This document shows, piece by piece, positions 23,111 through 35,420 of a DNA stretch of 64,000 nucleotides. The translations under genes were made by a program, and so were the position numbers. Source of the DNA: Paralvinella palmiformis (Eukaryota > Annelida > Polychaeta > Terebellida > Alvinellidae); contig JAODUP010001203.1 of the NCBI GenBank assembly GCA_025642065.1, positions 99,501-163,500 of the forward strand, written 5' to 3'. The notes below the pieces were generated by a model. That model saw only the letters and a list, made by a program, of their open reading frames with translations. It did not search any database and had not been told where the DNA came from. The first letter of the stretch is position 1. The number at the start of each line of letters is the position of its first letter.

Positions 23111-23555
23111 TGACAACTATATAACCCATTACTTTTTGAAGTATATTTGTTATTTTCCATTTGATCCCTTTAAAGTTACTCTGTTATTGATTAATGTTAT
23201 CGCATGATGGCTAAAAAGCTTGCTAAGTTACCTCTTGCTTTTTGAGGTGTATGTATCGACAAGGTTAATATTAGGTCCATGATTTTCCCAAAAGAACTGA
23301 TGTATTCGTTGAAATTATCATTAAAATCTAACAGAGAATATCACACCAACTAAGTCACTCTAAATCCATCTTCTACTACTGGGCTGGTATTTTCCCCCTT
23401 TTTCTGAATGTAACAAGTTGCATGTTTGTTGCAATAAAACGTAAAACAGGAACTGGTATTAATTTGAAAATGATATAATCCCTAATAGAATGTCTTTATA
23501 TCCATCCATACGCACTAGATTCATGTTTTATATCTCATTTCATAAAGGACCTCGC
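23111..23555. other. AT-rich noncoding stretch
   Basis: Nothing I can support. Confidence 0.5.
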
Positions 23556-23559
23556 ATAA

Positions 23560-24030
23560 TGTGATAAAAAATGGATGCCAAAAAATCCGGACAACGATTG
23601 TGAATAAAAACCCTTTCCCTAGTGGATCCTGAAAAACAGCACCGGAATAAAAACATAATAATAAGGGACATAAGGCATATGAGATTGTACCAATGGGACT
23701 CCAACACATTAGAGGGTGAAACTAAGTGTTGTTGCTCGCGTTTACTCTTACTGTTTACTGAAGGGCACCATACTTGGTCACCGGTTATCTGTTTCACTGG
23801 CTAAAGTAGTCTGATCTTTAATCCATTGCTGTGTTTGATTATGTTGACCAATATGACAAAGCTAAGCTTATCTGAAATTATGTTAATAGAGTTGTTTTGA
23901 CATGGCCATAAATAACAACCTCCGTAATTATTCCTAGCTCTTTCCATAGTATTATTTGGCATAATCACATTTATTTCTTTACAACCTCTAGTTACCCAAT
24001 GCGATTATTAACTAAGAAATAACTTATTTT
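23560..24030 (+). repeat. Dispersed repeat family F, copy 1
   Basis: Aligns in order with 54240-54700: 'caacgattgtgaataaaa', 'catatgagattgtaccaatg', 'gaagggcaccatacttggtc', 'gtgtttgattatgttgac', 'atagtattatttggcataat'. Both copies end shortly before a GT-rich microsatellite. The 60 to 85 codon frames here are not shared between copies. Confidence 0.65.
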
Positions 24031-24123
24031 AGATCTTCATCACCCTATGTACATTTGTCATAAATTGGCATGTACCTCTTATGTAAATGATAAATATATT
24101 TATTTAAAGTGCTAATATATATT

Positions 24124-24279
24124 TGTGCATGTGTGTTCATGTGTGTCGTGTATGTATATATGTGTTCGTATGAATTTGTGTCTATGTGTGTGTATGTGTG
24201 GGTGGGCGTATATTTACACACATAACACACACACACACACAACACACATACACACACACAACACACACACACACACACA

Positions 24280-24356
<77 letters not shown>
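24124..24356. repeat. GT/CA/AT compound microsatellite
   Basis: A degraded GT array changes polarity to CA with 'aacaca' interruptions, then to (AT)n ending at 24356. Confidence 0.97.
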
Positions 24357-24358
<2 letters not shown>

Positions 24359-24360
24359 CG

Positions 24361-24704
24361 TTATATCCTTATATAAATGTTAGGTTATTAGCTAACTGGC
24401 TGATGGTTGCCTGACAAGACGACTAAATGAATCAGTCAATCAAGCAGTCTTTTAACTAAGGTGTTAATCTGATGCAAATTTCAAATACATCACAAATGAT
24501 TTAATCGAACATTTGGAAACAAATGTATTAGATTGTGTTTAAAATGAATATACAATTTTTTTCCTACATATAATCTTTAAAATAGCCCAAAAAAAACAAC
24601 TACACACGGGTAATAGCGCATCTTTCTGATGAAAGAAAATCTTGCATCTTTGAGTTATCATAGCCAACGATAGCCATTTCAAAATTGACTACTCTAGGGG
24701 TTAC

Positions 24705-24791
<87 letters not shown>

Positions 24792-25160
24792 GACTTTCAG
24801 CTATATTATAAAATGTATTTCACCAGATACATAATTTCATGTTTCTAAGCCTTTATATTAAATATAATCATGTATAACTCATTAGTAATCGATCGGCTTG
24901 TCATTATATTGGTGTTTGATAATGAGGGTTCTGCGTCTGAGATCCTTAAAAGCATAACTAGCTTAAAACAACTCCAAATATTGATTGGGCATGAACATGG
25001 TATGATCTGTAAAACAATTATGCGTACCTTAGATTGATATGTGGTATCTTACGCAATATTAGGATATTATTTAAAACTGGAAAACATTTCAATGTAGAAA
25101 CTATTTTGTATTTCACAATATGCTTGTAAATGTTATGTTTTCTTAGTCCAAAACGCATAC
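24361..25160 (+). repeat. Dispersed repeat family G, copy 1
   Basis: Weak but collinear match to 38760-39950. Landmarks are 'ggctgatggttgcctgacaa', 'gggtaatagcgcatctttct', 'ctttgagttatcatagccaa', an (AT)n tract (24709-24790) in the middle of both copies, then 'ttatttaaaactggaaaa' and 'aatgtagaaac'. Old and diverged. Class unknown. Confidence 0.5.
24709..24790. repeat. (AT)n microsatellite inside family G
   Basis: About 40 AT units. The family G copy at 38.8 kb has its (AT)n tract at the corresponding place. Confidence 0.97.
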
Positions 25161-28100
25161 TGTTACATCTTAGAAAGTATTAAAATAACTTTACTATGGA
25201 AACCCGCCCGGAAAATATATCGGATAGATGCATTTACGATAAAAGTGGTGCATATTCTTACCAACATAAAACATGTATTGAATGGATGATAAGATTCCAT
25301 TTTGATGGTGTCTAATAAAATATTTATAATTCCTTCCTCGAGCATTCTAATAGTGCCCTGTTAGAAAATAATGCGTTCTCAAACTATTCCATTTAAAATA
25401 AAGTAAATTTCCACAGCGGTATTTTTGATGCCCGATAAAGCCGTTTAGTGTGATATTGAAAGCTACTAATTTGACATTTATTGGTAAAACAAATAACGAC
25501 TGATTTATGTTAGAAGGACCTCCTTCTCTAAAGATTGGAAATACGCAGAAATAAATTAATCTTAACATCGTCATCTAAGGAACGAGTCTCTTCAAATAGG
25601 CTGGATGATTGGTTAATATACTGACTAGCTGAATGACTGGATAACTTTTTCACAATTTGAATATAAACAGACTGACTAACTTGCTGGTTTGATATATGAT
25701 CGGACAAATGAAAGAATGAAGATTTCAATTAATACAATAATCAGTCAACTGGTTATTCGTATATTCTGAGACGTTACGCTAAATTAGAAACTACACTTTG
25801 ATCATGGGTATGATCTAACGCTAATAATGGGATTAATATTTCGGAGAGATTCAACAGACTTCGGTCACTATGGAATGCTTGGTATAGGTGTTATTCATAC
25901 TCTATATCATCGCCATAGTTAATCGAAGTTTAAAAGAGTAATATAAATTTGATTTCTAAGCATCTGTGTTTTACAAACTCAATGTTACAGAAGCTAAATG
26001 TCAATTTCTTAATTTACAAACGATATTAATACCCGTAACTAAATACAATCATATCAGAAAAGTAATGAATGTGTAGTTATTACAATATCTATCCGTCATT
26101 TATAATATTTCTAATTAGGTTAGATACATCATAGGTGCTTGTAAAGGACTTTAATGAATGCAATCTTATTTCTAATTAATCAGGAACTTGAAGAGCTATA
26201 TATATGGAGTGATTAGAGTTTTTAATATGGATCTCCAAATTATAAAGCCTCTACATTTCGTTAAATTTACTTTATTCCATAAGTGTTTTAACGGTTTTAT
26301 TCAGAAAACGTTATCAGTTTATTATACATGACGGTTTGTCTTTGACCCAGAAGAATATATAATATAATTTTTCACCGTGGATTACACATTTGTATTGGTT
26401 AACCTTACCAATTACAGAATTATGTTATTGACTATGTACGGCAAAATGAGCCCACGGTAAGTTCAGCCGAGTGGATTTGGCTCACTAGTAGTTATCGTAT
26501 GTTGTTAAATGAAGGTGAATTTAATTTGTTCTTATTCAGACAAAGTATAAATCTAATAAAGCCAGGTCATATATAAATCTTCACCAACAGACGAGTCCGT
26601 ATTTGAAGCTTTCAATTTCAATTGGACTAAAATAATTAGAAAGTTGAAATCAAATAACAAATATTAAAATAATTGTCACTGTTTCCTGTCAGAACAAATC
26701 CATCTTACCCTGTATAATAAACGTGTTCCCACAAATGTGTTTGTATTGACAATGTATCAAACAAACACATAATATAATATTAAAGAGGATGTTATTACGT
26801 ATATTAATATTACCTTGCATATTAATCAATTAAGCTGGTTGTCTGGTAGGATGAACCATACTCAACGTACCTAGAACCTTTGTATGGGCTTGAAACTACC
26901 GATCTCTCAGCGCATTAGGCCATGAGTAAGAAATTCCACATTCTAAACACTTAGCCACACTGGTTGTCATAAACATTATGCTGTAACGCATTCAACTCGT
27001 GACACAACCAATCACGTGTGAAAACATGAACACCGTCTCTATGATCCTATTGGTGAGAGGGTGACACTAGTCATCCTATGCGGTAGGTCGAAGGCTCGAC
27101 TCCGCACCATGGCAGATTAGTAAGACCAGTTTTTCACCCAGACAGACAATTAACAATGTTTTCTTCCCTAAATTTGTCATTTGTGGGAAATTCTAATGTT
27201 GTTCAGAAATATAATAGAGAGAAAACATAGTTTATTAAGCGGCATAAAAAGTATAATATAAGACCATTTTGATACATTGCAAACTAAATGAATCAGGATA
27301 ACAATGACTGTCTTCCTTCTACACCCCCAAATAAAAAAGAGCAATGTCATTTACAAACAGTACATACAGGGAAATATTACAATATTTGACTGACTCCATC
27401 TAACTGAACCAAATTAGTGTCTATCTATTAATTAATAGACCAACCAGTTTTTAAAATTACACCTTATAACACAGCGTTTCTTGAAGATAATATAGTGGTT
27501 GTTAAAGTCAAATACATTGCTGAAATGGCATTGTATCGTTGTCGTCATTGCGTAGGATGGGAATTGTTTCCCAAAGCATAATTAATCAGCAAATAAATAA
27601 TTGGGTGAATGGTTATACGCTTAGGCCTAAAACCATACCAGTGTTTGTATAAAATAATCTTACGTTCAATAAAAGCCAAAACTTTGTTGAAGACTAACTT
27701 CTTAAACATTTGAAAAAGCCGCTAAAGTGATGACTAACCGAATCATAGTTAAATTCGGCCTTTTTTTGAAGATTAAAAAGGTGGAATATCTATATTGCTC
27801 TTTTAGTTCATTAAGTTCAACCCCATGTTTCTAGATATTTGTTTATTAGGTAGGTTAAGGTCTATCATACCTGTCTATTTAAAAACCTTTGTAATAGCTA
27901 TCCTTTCACCATGTTTTACCTCTATGCAAGTGGAAGAATAATAGACTCACAAATAAACAAAATTGTCCAGTTAATAATACAAATATATACTTTTACCGAA
28001 GAGACTTTGGAAATTTTCCCGAGATCAAAACAATGATAAAATTAGCCGACACGGCCCAAATTTATAACATGCATCTTTTCTGTCTTTTGTAATGTTTCAT

Positions 28101-28530
28101 TTACTATTTATATTTCTGGTTATTTATAGGTGTTATTTTATTTCAGTATCATAAGATCAGCAGACTAATACCCGTTTGATGTTTTAATTCAACATTATTT
28201 CAAGATACAAGATTATATATGTAATATATTTGGAAATACACTATTCAATTATGCCCGGTAAAAACTATTCAACAGATCATGCTCCAAGCAATTTAGCTAA
28301 GATGTGAGTGATAGTTTCCTATGTCACTATTACTGAATATGTCATTCATTTATATAAATAGGATTCACCATTTGGTTTGTTAATTTTAACCTTTCAAATA
28401 TAAACATGCAAATAAAGGTAGATTTGCGATACTTATTGCGAGAAATTACACATTTTTCGACATTTCCACAAAAGACATACAAACCCATTTACTGTTTGCT
28501 TTTTTTATCTCACTCTTAATTATATGTCTG
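25161..28530. other. Long AT-rich stretch, largely featureless
   Basis: Short frames (60 to 75 codons at 25163-25728) show no domain. A weak 'ITHLYWLTLPI' reading near 26375 recalls the HLHWLPI block of LINEs but is not followed by other motifs. The tRNA-like block at 27045-27115 is listed separately. Confidence 0.5.
27045..27115 (+). mobile_element. Possible tRNA-derived SINE head
   Basis: TTGGTGAGAGGGTGACAC (A-box-like) is followed by AGGTCGAAGGCTCGACTCC, a B-box-like block, and CGCACCATGG. A similar order occurs at 40165-40240 ('gaatggttagtgacatgacg', then 'cgcgattccgcctcatgg'). Stems do not pair well enough for a tRNA gene. Confidence 0.4.
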
Positions 28531-28680
28531 TACGTTTTATCAACAATGTATCAGCTAGAGTGGAAACTCAGGAAGGATAACCGAGTCTGGCAAAGTGGGT
28601 TTTCAAAAGTTGACGTATAGAAAATATGCTATTTAATGACTTAACAAGGAGTTGTTTGACTATTATTCCGATTATATGAC
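28530..28680 (-). pseudogene. Scrap of an L2-like LINE C-terminus
   Basis: The minus strand reads VKSLNSIFSIRQLLKTHFAR, matching the family's SLxxFKxxLKTHLF ending. The same segment is found at 49010-49274, sharing 'tatgctatttaatgactta'. Too short to place in a clade. Confidence 0.55.
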
Positions 28681-28899
28681 AAGTTAGAGTTTTTTTAAAC
28701 TTGGCCAATACTTAACCTGACCTGTGATATTGTATTGGATCTCCTGTATATGTGCTTCCTACTTGATCACGTTCATTTATTATTTCCCTATGTGTCGTCA
28801 TTTCTTCGTAGTGGATTCATTTTACATATGGGTAATATTGCTCTTTGTTGCTGGATGTGACGACATCTTCGTCAGCAGATAAAACTGACATGATGTAGA

Positions 28900-29640
28900 A
28901 GTTACTAGACATAGACGTTATCAACTTTCATGATAGTGCCGATTGTATTTGCATTTAGAGGCCTGCCGTGTACGTTTTCTGTGATGTTTGTTTTACTTTG
29001 GACACACAGCATTTCCCTGATGAAAATGAGCACCTCTTCTATGAGTTTTCTAATTTCACCAATATATATAGGACATTTATCTGCTTTGCAATTTCTTTCG
29101 GGTACTGATTATTAATGAACAACGAAGATAAGCGGCCCTTCAGACGATAATACTGTGTGAGTACTTTGCCTTTCTCTGTGGTTGTGGGAAAAAGAACAAT
29201 AACGTAGTTCGGGCTTACTTTTATTGTGGATTTGGAAACTCTATGACAGCTGATCCTCTGGATATCATTCATACCAAGAAGTTATTCCATGGAGAATACG
29301 TCTGTCAGTTTCAGTAATCAGACTCTCTGCTGATTCATGGTTAGATTCCTCCACAACTGATATAACCAACTTGTCCCGCATAGAGCATGATTCCGAACGA
29401 GTTAATCAGTCATAAAAACTATTTATAGAGCGAAAGTATTTAAACGTGCTTTGCTGGCCGTACACTATCTCTGTTAGTCTCTGTGGTCCGAAACACCTAA
29501 TGTGTGCCGAGATATATAGGTCTAGCTTGTTAGTTGCTTCCATTATGTTCTTCTTAATATGATCTCTTAAACAAGCGACCGATTCGGCTAGTTGAGTTAT
29601 AGCCCAGAGCCGAGCCTGGTCCACTTCCGGTGCAATAGTC
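28900..29640 (-). pseudogene. Unrecognised coding-like remnant
   Basis: Two minus frames (72 codons at 29624-29406; 77 codons at 29272-29039) are less biased in composition than other frames here. The first includes LWAITQLAESVACLRDHIKK. In another frame near 29065 the minus strand reads CPIYIGEIRKLIEEV, which faintly recalls the start of a GIY-YIG nuclease as found in Penelope-like elements. I see no neighbouring reverse transcriptase, so this stays a guess. Confidence 0.25.
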
Positions 29641-30379
29641 AGGGAATTTTACAATTAATTGCTCGCGATGAAGCAGTAAATTACAGACTATATGGAGCTC
29701 CTATATTTGTGGTGACGAGTCTAAGTAAAATACGTGCTATTTTCGTCATTATTAGTATGAATGTTATGAATAATGAACTTAGATCACTCGCCACCAAGCA
29801 GATAAATTTATAATTTGTACTAGTCTATGCCGTCAAATATGCATATGTATATTCATGTGTGCAATCAATTACATACACTCTAGGTAAATACAATATTTAT
29901 ACAATTGAGAAACAGGCATAAAGAAATATGTAAAAATAGACATAACATTTAAGCTTTTATACAGTGGAAGTAATAGCAATATTAAATATTTCTGCTAGTA
30001 AACACTAAACTGCTAAATTGACTTTTTTTGCAACCAGACATATTGAGCAAACATAAACTGCTAACCACATTCTAACTGATTCCCAATCAAATTAGACCTA
30101 GTTCATAGATGACAAAGCAAGTTAAGCTTTTTAAGTTGTCTACAAGAACAAAGTGTCAATATATATATATATATACATATATATATCAAACCAAATTGTT
30201 CTTATGTTAAGTACTGGAAGTCTTCTTCAGCGGAAATCTGGGCCTAATGATATGTCACTGAATATGTAATTTTATTATTACTTTTCATGAACATGAATGG
30301 TCCCGATTAAACAACATTGTTGGTGTAATGATATATGAATATATTTCTGATCAAGTTATCGCCAAGTCGCTTACTCTAT
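29641..30379. other. AT-rich noncoding stretch
   Basis: A short AT block (30162-30187) interrupted by ACAT. Nothing else I can support. Confidence 0.5.
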
Positions 30380-31740
30380 AAGTCGTTTAATTTATATCAT
30401 GGGACATCTCAATTTAAAAAAAGAATTTACGTTCTAGGGTTGGGTTTGCGCTATGTAGTGCAGGTATTTACAGTGAGTAATGGGTGTAACGCCCAATATT
30501 CTACGCAAAGATTTGCGCCAAGCAACATAAAGGGTTTCCATAACTTTACTTTGAAAATCCTATAATTGGTTACCATACAGAGACATGCAATAGATTTGAT
30601 TAGTTTGTATCTTATATGTGAATGAGCAAGCATAAAGTGGGATAAAACCATATTCACTTTGATATACAAATTGTACACTCTCTCAGTAATTATACTTGAG
30701 TTACATTTCGAACCCAATTTATTACCTAGGTGTTTCTCATTGAAACTTTGTACAATGTGGCCATCCATAAAATCAATATTTAGATACTCATTAATATGTC
30801 TCTTACTGCCATATATCTATATACAAGTAATTTTCTGTCATTTGAGTTAAAACGTACATCATATGCTTTAATAACTGATTCACATCTAAACAATATTTTT
30901 TTAGCAGAGTATCAAGTAGGTGCTAACAAAATTACATCATCTGCACACGCGAAGGATCCGCAATCCATATTACCAACATAACAACAAACACGACATAAAG
31001 ACATTATTCTCAAAAGTTCTTCCACGTATATAATAAATAAGATTGGTGATAACACGCCAACTTGTTTTACGCCCTTGGTAACAGGTACATGGTTTGATAT
31101 CAATTTACCCCTTTTTACTCTGATAGATTGAGAAAGTTACATATTGACTAGAAATCTAACAACGACGTTTTATGAATAATTTGAATAACTTAACATAATA
31201 GACACGGTCATTTGCTCGACTAGCATGGGTAGAAGAGTGTACACATCTGTACTATTGTTCAAATAGTATTGTATAACCTCCTTTATCTCAAATTTACATT
31301 GAACAATGGAATGCTGTTTTTGAAAATCACAGGTCGTAAATTTATCATAATGCTTCGATGAAATAACTTGGTCCAACAGTGTGCCGAACACACCGCTCAA
31401 GGGAATAGCTATAAAACCATTAAGTGCTATTTAAACCATTAAGTGACATTCTCTTATTCTTTGGAATAGGAATTAATGTTGCTAAGTGCAAACCATCCGA
31501 TACACATTCATGAAATATCCTGCTAGAAAATAACAATGAAAAGTAAGCATGTAATTTGCGTGTGCCATTAATAATATGGTCTGAATAATATCCGGTTTGC
31601 CTATCATGCTTACTACCCTTCATAAAAAGGATATTTTCACACACCTAAGCCACAGTAATACAATGCTCAGAATATGTACACGAACCTGACACACATTGAC
31701 TATGTATCATGGAATTAAGAGGGTTTTTAACTGCATTCAG
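30380..31740 (-). pseudogene. Dead non-LTR reverse transcriptase of a second type
   Basis: Minus-strand pieces in order: NGTRKLHAYFSLLFSS, then LATLIPIPKNKRMSLN (31644-31420); LSGVFGTLLDQVI with QYYLNNSTDVYTLL (31400-31170); VTKGVKQVGVLSPILFIIYV, then FACADDVILLAPT, the catalytic block (31103-30912); and HLGNKLG with a C-terminal domain (30768-30451). Motif order and the GVKQGGVLSPILF type of block place it apart from the L2-like copies in this window. One Gly of that block is Val here and YADD reads CADD. Frames change between pieces, the motif-A aspartate region is degraded, and no endonuclease is seen. Confidence 0.85.
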
Positions 31741-31901
31741 TTAAGATTGGTTTTTACTTAAATACTTGAAAATGTTGATTACAATTACTAAAACGAACAT
31801 TAATAGTGCATTTATTAAGACCGTTCCCTGTTATGTGCATGTCATTTGTTTGTTATATGACAAGGTTTTTATTGCACATTATTGCGGTGATACTTCTCTA
31901 A

Positions 31902-31912
31902 TAATAATAATA

Positions 31913-31969
<57 letters not shown>

Positions 31970-31970
31970 T
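31902..31970. repeat. (AAT)n microsatellite
   Basis: About 20 AAT units with one ATATA interruption. It could be the tail of a minus-strand LINE, but the adjoining bases lack the GCGC terminus seen elsewhere. Confidence 0.95.
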
Positions 31971-32307
31971 GTAGTTGAACTGAGAAACGTGCTTGGAAAG
32001 ATGTCCGACAAATTTCTTGTGAATTCCTCGTGAATGTAGTACGCTGCACGAACAGGATATATTGATATTATAAATGTTACTTTTTTAGCCCTTTTAACGA
32101 GAGAGAATAGTTTCTAAATACTTGTTATAGTAAGTTGAACGGTAATTGAGGAATGCTAGCATAAATTAGCCACGTTAGGACGTGAATATTATTGCCAAAA
32201 GTCTGTCCAATTTGGTATTTGCCAACTGATGAAAATGTATATTTATATATTATATATTTATTATCTATGGAGCTATTTCCTTTTGATGGTTGAAAGTATA
32301 AAGGGTA

Positions 32308-33840
32308 TGTGACATATAAAGCACTTGCATGTTACAATGTTTTGCTCTGCATCAAGGTTAATGCAGGGCCTTTGAATTTCTGCAAAAAACACTATAAGTG
32401 AATTGAACAATAATTGTTATTTATCTGCGAAAGCAAACTTTAACAGTTGTGTTTTTAGAATTTTAGAACGAATTTAATATTTTCAATACACGACAAATTT
32501 ATAATATTTGCCGGCCACCTATTGTGTGAAGAAGAAGCTGCCATACTAAATGCACAATCAATATATGGTTTAGTCGATACCCAGGTACCTGTAATAATAT
32601 CATACTGGATGACCTTAGACATTGGAATGGCTTTCTAATGGAAGACAAAATATACAGGTATCCAGGTGTCTGGCGTAAGGAGCCATATTTAATAATGACA
32701 CCGGCACAGGTCATTAGTGGATTTATAAGTTGCTAGTAACATCTTGAAATGGATACGATGTCTAACAGGTAGCCAATGTAGAGTTTGTAGAATTGGTCTT
32801 ATGATGAGATTTGCTATCAACTTGGGAGTTATAATAGTATATACCATATGTATCAAAGCCAGGAATGATGATAGCAGGCAAATAGGAATTCTGATTTGAT
32901 AAGCTAAAACGTATTAATATATTTGTCTTAATAATTCTATATTATTAATGATCCATTATGTGTAATTACAAAGCGGTGATCCCAAATATATAATATTGCG
33001 TATTATCAGTAATTCTTGGAAGATTTTGAGTTATCCATTGTTGATTATCGACAATAAAATATTCTTAATTTTTCAATTGAGAGAAGACATTTAACTCATT
33101 GTCAGGATTAAGCGATATTTACAGCTGAATGTCATAAGTATTCAAATGATAATTAATGCTATATCATTTCACAATGATTGCAAGAGGATGAATGTACATT
33201 ATGAAAAGCAGAGGACCAAATACTGAATCATGAGATACACTACAAGACTCTAACTGAGCATTAGATAAAACATCAGGAACAAACACTTCTTGCAAGCTTT
33301 GTTCCAAAGAGGATTGAAACCAATCAAGTACTTCACCTGAGCAGAAAATATAAATACAATATTGCCATCTGATTCAAGTACAATAAAGAACAGCATTAGA
33401 TGCAACTCTTATATTTGATGATGATGATGATGGTTGATGTTTTTCTGATATGCCCATGCCGAGATTCGAACACAGGTAGCAGTGATCTGTGGTCCAACAT
33501 TCTACCGCTAGACCACGAAGGCGCCCTCTTATATTTGAAAAAGGTTTACTATTTTCTAGAATATAATATCCAAAGCTGTTTTTTTATTAATGGTTTTTCA
33601 ATGGAAGTCTTTATGGGTCTTGAAAAACGCCCAAGAAATAATAATATGTTAACTATCTTTGTAATCGGATCTATTACAATATATAGACACTTTTTCAAAA
33701 TCAATTCAGGCTTAGGGTCAGCTGCAAAGAAAACATTATTTGAGATTTTAAGCAGTCTGATATAGGTCTATGCTCAAATGTATCCATCATAGATATATCC
33801 GACTCTTCTACCAATAGTATGCCCTGTGATAAGGAACTGG
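32308..33840 (-). pseudogene. Dead L2/CR1-like LINE carrying a SINE insertion
   Basis: Collinear with the minus-strand LINE at 20521-22375. Matching nucleotide blocks are 'ctcttctaccaatagtatg' against 'ctcttctaccaatgacata', 'accaatcaagtacttcacc', 'ataatattgcg', 'taacaggtagccaatgtag' and 'ttgccggccacctattgtg'. The protein reading is broken nearly everywhere and the catalytic block is not readable, so this copy is older than the 20.5-kb one. The 3' end at about 32310-32325 (minus-strand 'aagtgctttatatg') resembles the GCGCTTTATTAAAT terminus, without a tail. It is interrupted at 33419-33525 by a SINE. Confidence 0.8.
33419..33525 (-). mobile_element. tRNA-derived SINE with exact 13-bp target duplication
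   Basis: CTCTTATATTTGA occurs at 33406-33418 and again at 33526-33538, exactly flanking a 107-bp insert. On the minus strand the insert begins GCGCCTTCGTGGTC. It has an A box TGGTCTAGCGGTAGAA (33515-33500) and a B box GTTCGAATCTC (33471-33461), and ends in a (CAT)n tail. This is a short, simple SINE inserted by target-primed reverse transcription after the LINE around it had landed. The + frame at 33400-33765 crosses it and is not a gene. Confidence 0.93.
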
Positions 33841-34919
33841 AAGGGACCGCATTATGTATGTCTAGTTTCTTTTAGCAAAGAGGTTATTAAAATAATGGGC
33901 TATATATTTGTCTGGGTTCATAATATTCATGTAGTCCTTTATGTCATAATTTATTCGCAAAACTTCCAAAGTCCTTTCATTTCCTTTGCAGGCTATCAGG
34001 TTTTGAACTAACCTTGAACATTTAATTATGAACACACAAATCGGTCCTATTGCGCAGCCGTTCACAATAAAACTGGCATCTTTACTGTATGTATATAATT
34101 ATTGAACCATGAAGTACTGGTATTTTTGATATTTACTTTGTTGTTAAAGATGAATTATTATCTACAAGGTATTTCAAGACCAGAGGAGTTTCCCAATCAG
34201 CAAAAACAAGTTGAAACGCATAAGTGCAAAGGACAAGGTGACAAATATATGTGTTTTCTATCCATATGTATCTGTGTATATGGGTGTGTGACCGTGTGTG
34301 TGGGGGGGGGTGCGCGGGTGGATTGACTGACCAACTAATTGAATATTGTTATCATAAAGGTAGTACATAACTGACTGATTAATTTATTATTTCGTTTATC
34401 AGTCAATGGGTGAAGCAGTAAATATATAAACAATGAATACAATCTGTATTTATCTTCTTCCACTTTCTCATTCATGAAACAATGAATCAACTAGTTATTG
34501 AACTTCTTCCACGTTCTGGTTCAGTAAGATAAATTATTTAAATTAACTTGTATTCGGGATGTTCAGTTCTCTAGAATTACTAGGCGTTCAATACATTGTA
34601 TTTGGCCCTAATGTTATGTTTACCCCAACTTCTGAACGTATTTGGAATATGATTAAACTAAATATTTGCAATTGAGTGTTGAGAATTTGTGACAAAGCCA
34701 CCTAATATTGTGTATGCTAATTGTCACTATGATTAGATTATCTACCAATTAAATGTCCAAAGCTGAAATGAATAGCAATAAAGGGAATCATAGTATTTAA
34801 TGAAGAATGAGGCAATGTTACATTCAGCAATAATCTAGCACCTTTATTACAACTATCTTTGTAGTTTGGCCATTCATTTTATACACCAACGACATTTACA
34901 TGTATTCATCTCAATGCAT
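33841..34919. other. AT-rich noncoding stretch
   Basis: A short GT-rich block with a G run lies at about 34250-34320. Frames of 61 to 74 codons show no domain. Confidence 0.5.
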
Positions 34920-35420
34920 CTAGTGTTTTACTGGAATCATATATATATGAGAATAGAAGCTTAAAGGAAGACCATACCAGAAGTATAAATCACAACATCA
35001 ACCCTAGCTGGAAGGAAGACACTACAGCAAGAACGTGTAACAGCATGCCCTATACAAGGATCCTTACCACCAATCGGTTATCACTTAATGGAAACAGGGG
35101 ACACCACGAAATAATTGATCACGACATCGCTAAAGGAACTGTTTAACATCAAAAAGAGAACCTAAAACTTGCAAAGCTTCCCCTCGTCATCGCCACTACA
35201 AAAGAATACCCGAATCCTTAATTCCGGTACTATCTAAACACCCAAACTAGTCACCAGCTTAGAGAACATCACAGTCATATCCTGTAATAATAAACGTTTA
35301 TAACCAAACAAATGTTTTCTGACAACAACCATCCAAGAAAGTCATGTAGAAATCATCATGCTCAAGGATACACTCATCTTGAATATTTCATCATCAAAAT
35401 ATCCAGCTTACATTGTAAGC
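34920..35420. other. Composition-shifted unrecognised stretch
   Basis: The + strand becomes A- and C-rich with little G or T compared with its neighbours (for example 'cccctcgtcatcgccactac'). No frame, boxes or repeat partner were found. Possibly a very old insertion. Confidence 0.35.

Noticed and set aside
26370..26470. LINE HLHWLPI-type block on +
   Set aside because: Only one short similarity (ITHLYWLTLPI) with no neighbouring motifs in order.
31902..31970. (AAT)n as the tail of the LINE at 32308-33840
   Set aside because: More than 300 bp of unmatched sequence lies between them and the GCGC terminus is absent next to the tract.
33419..33525. tRNA gene on the minus strand
   Set aside because: Flanking 13-bp direct repeats, a (CAT)n tail and imperfect stems indicate a SINE.
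33400..33765. 121-codon open frame on +
   Set aside because: It crosses a SINE insertion and its target duplication and runs antisense to a dead LINE.
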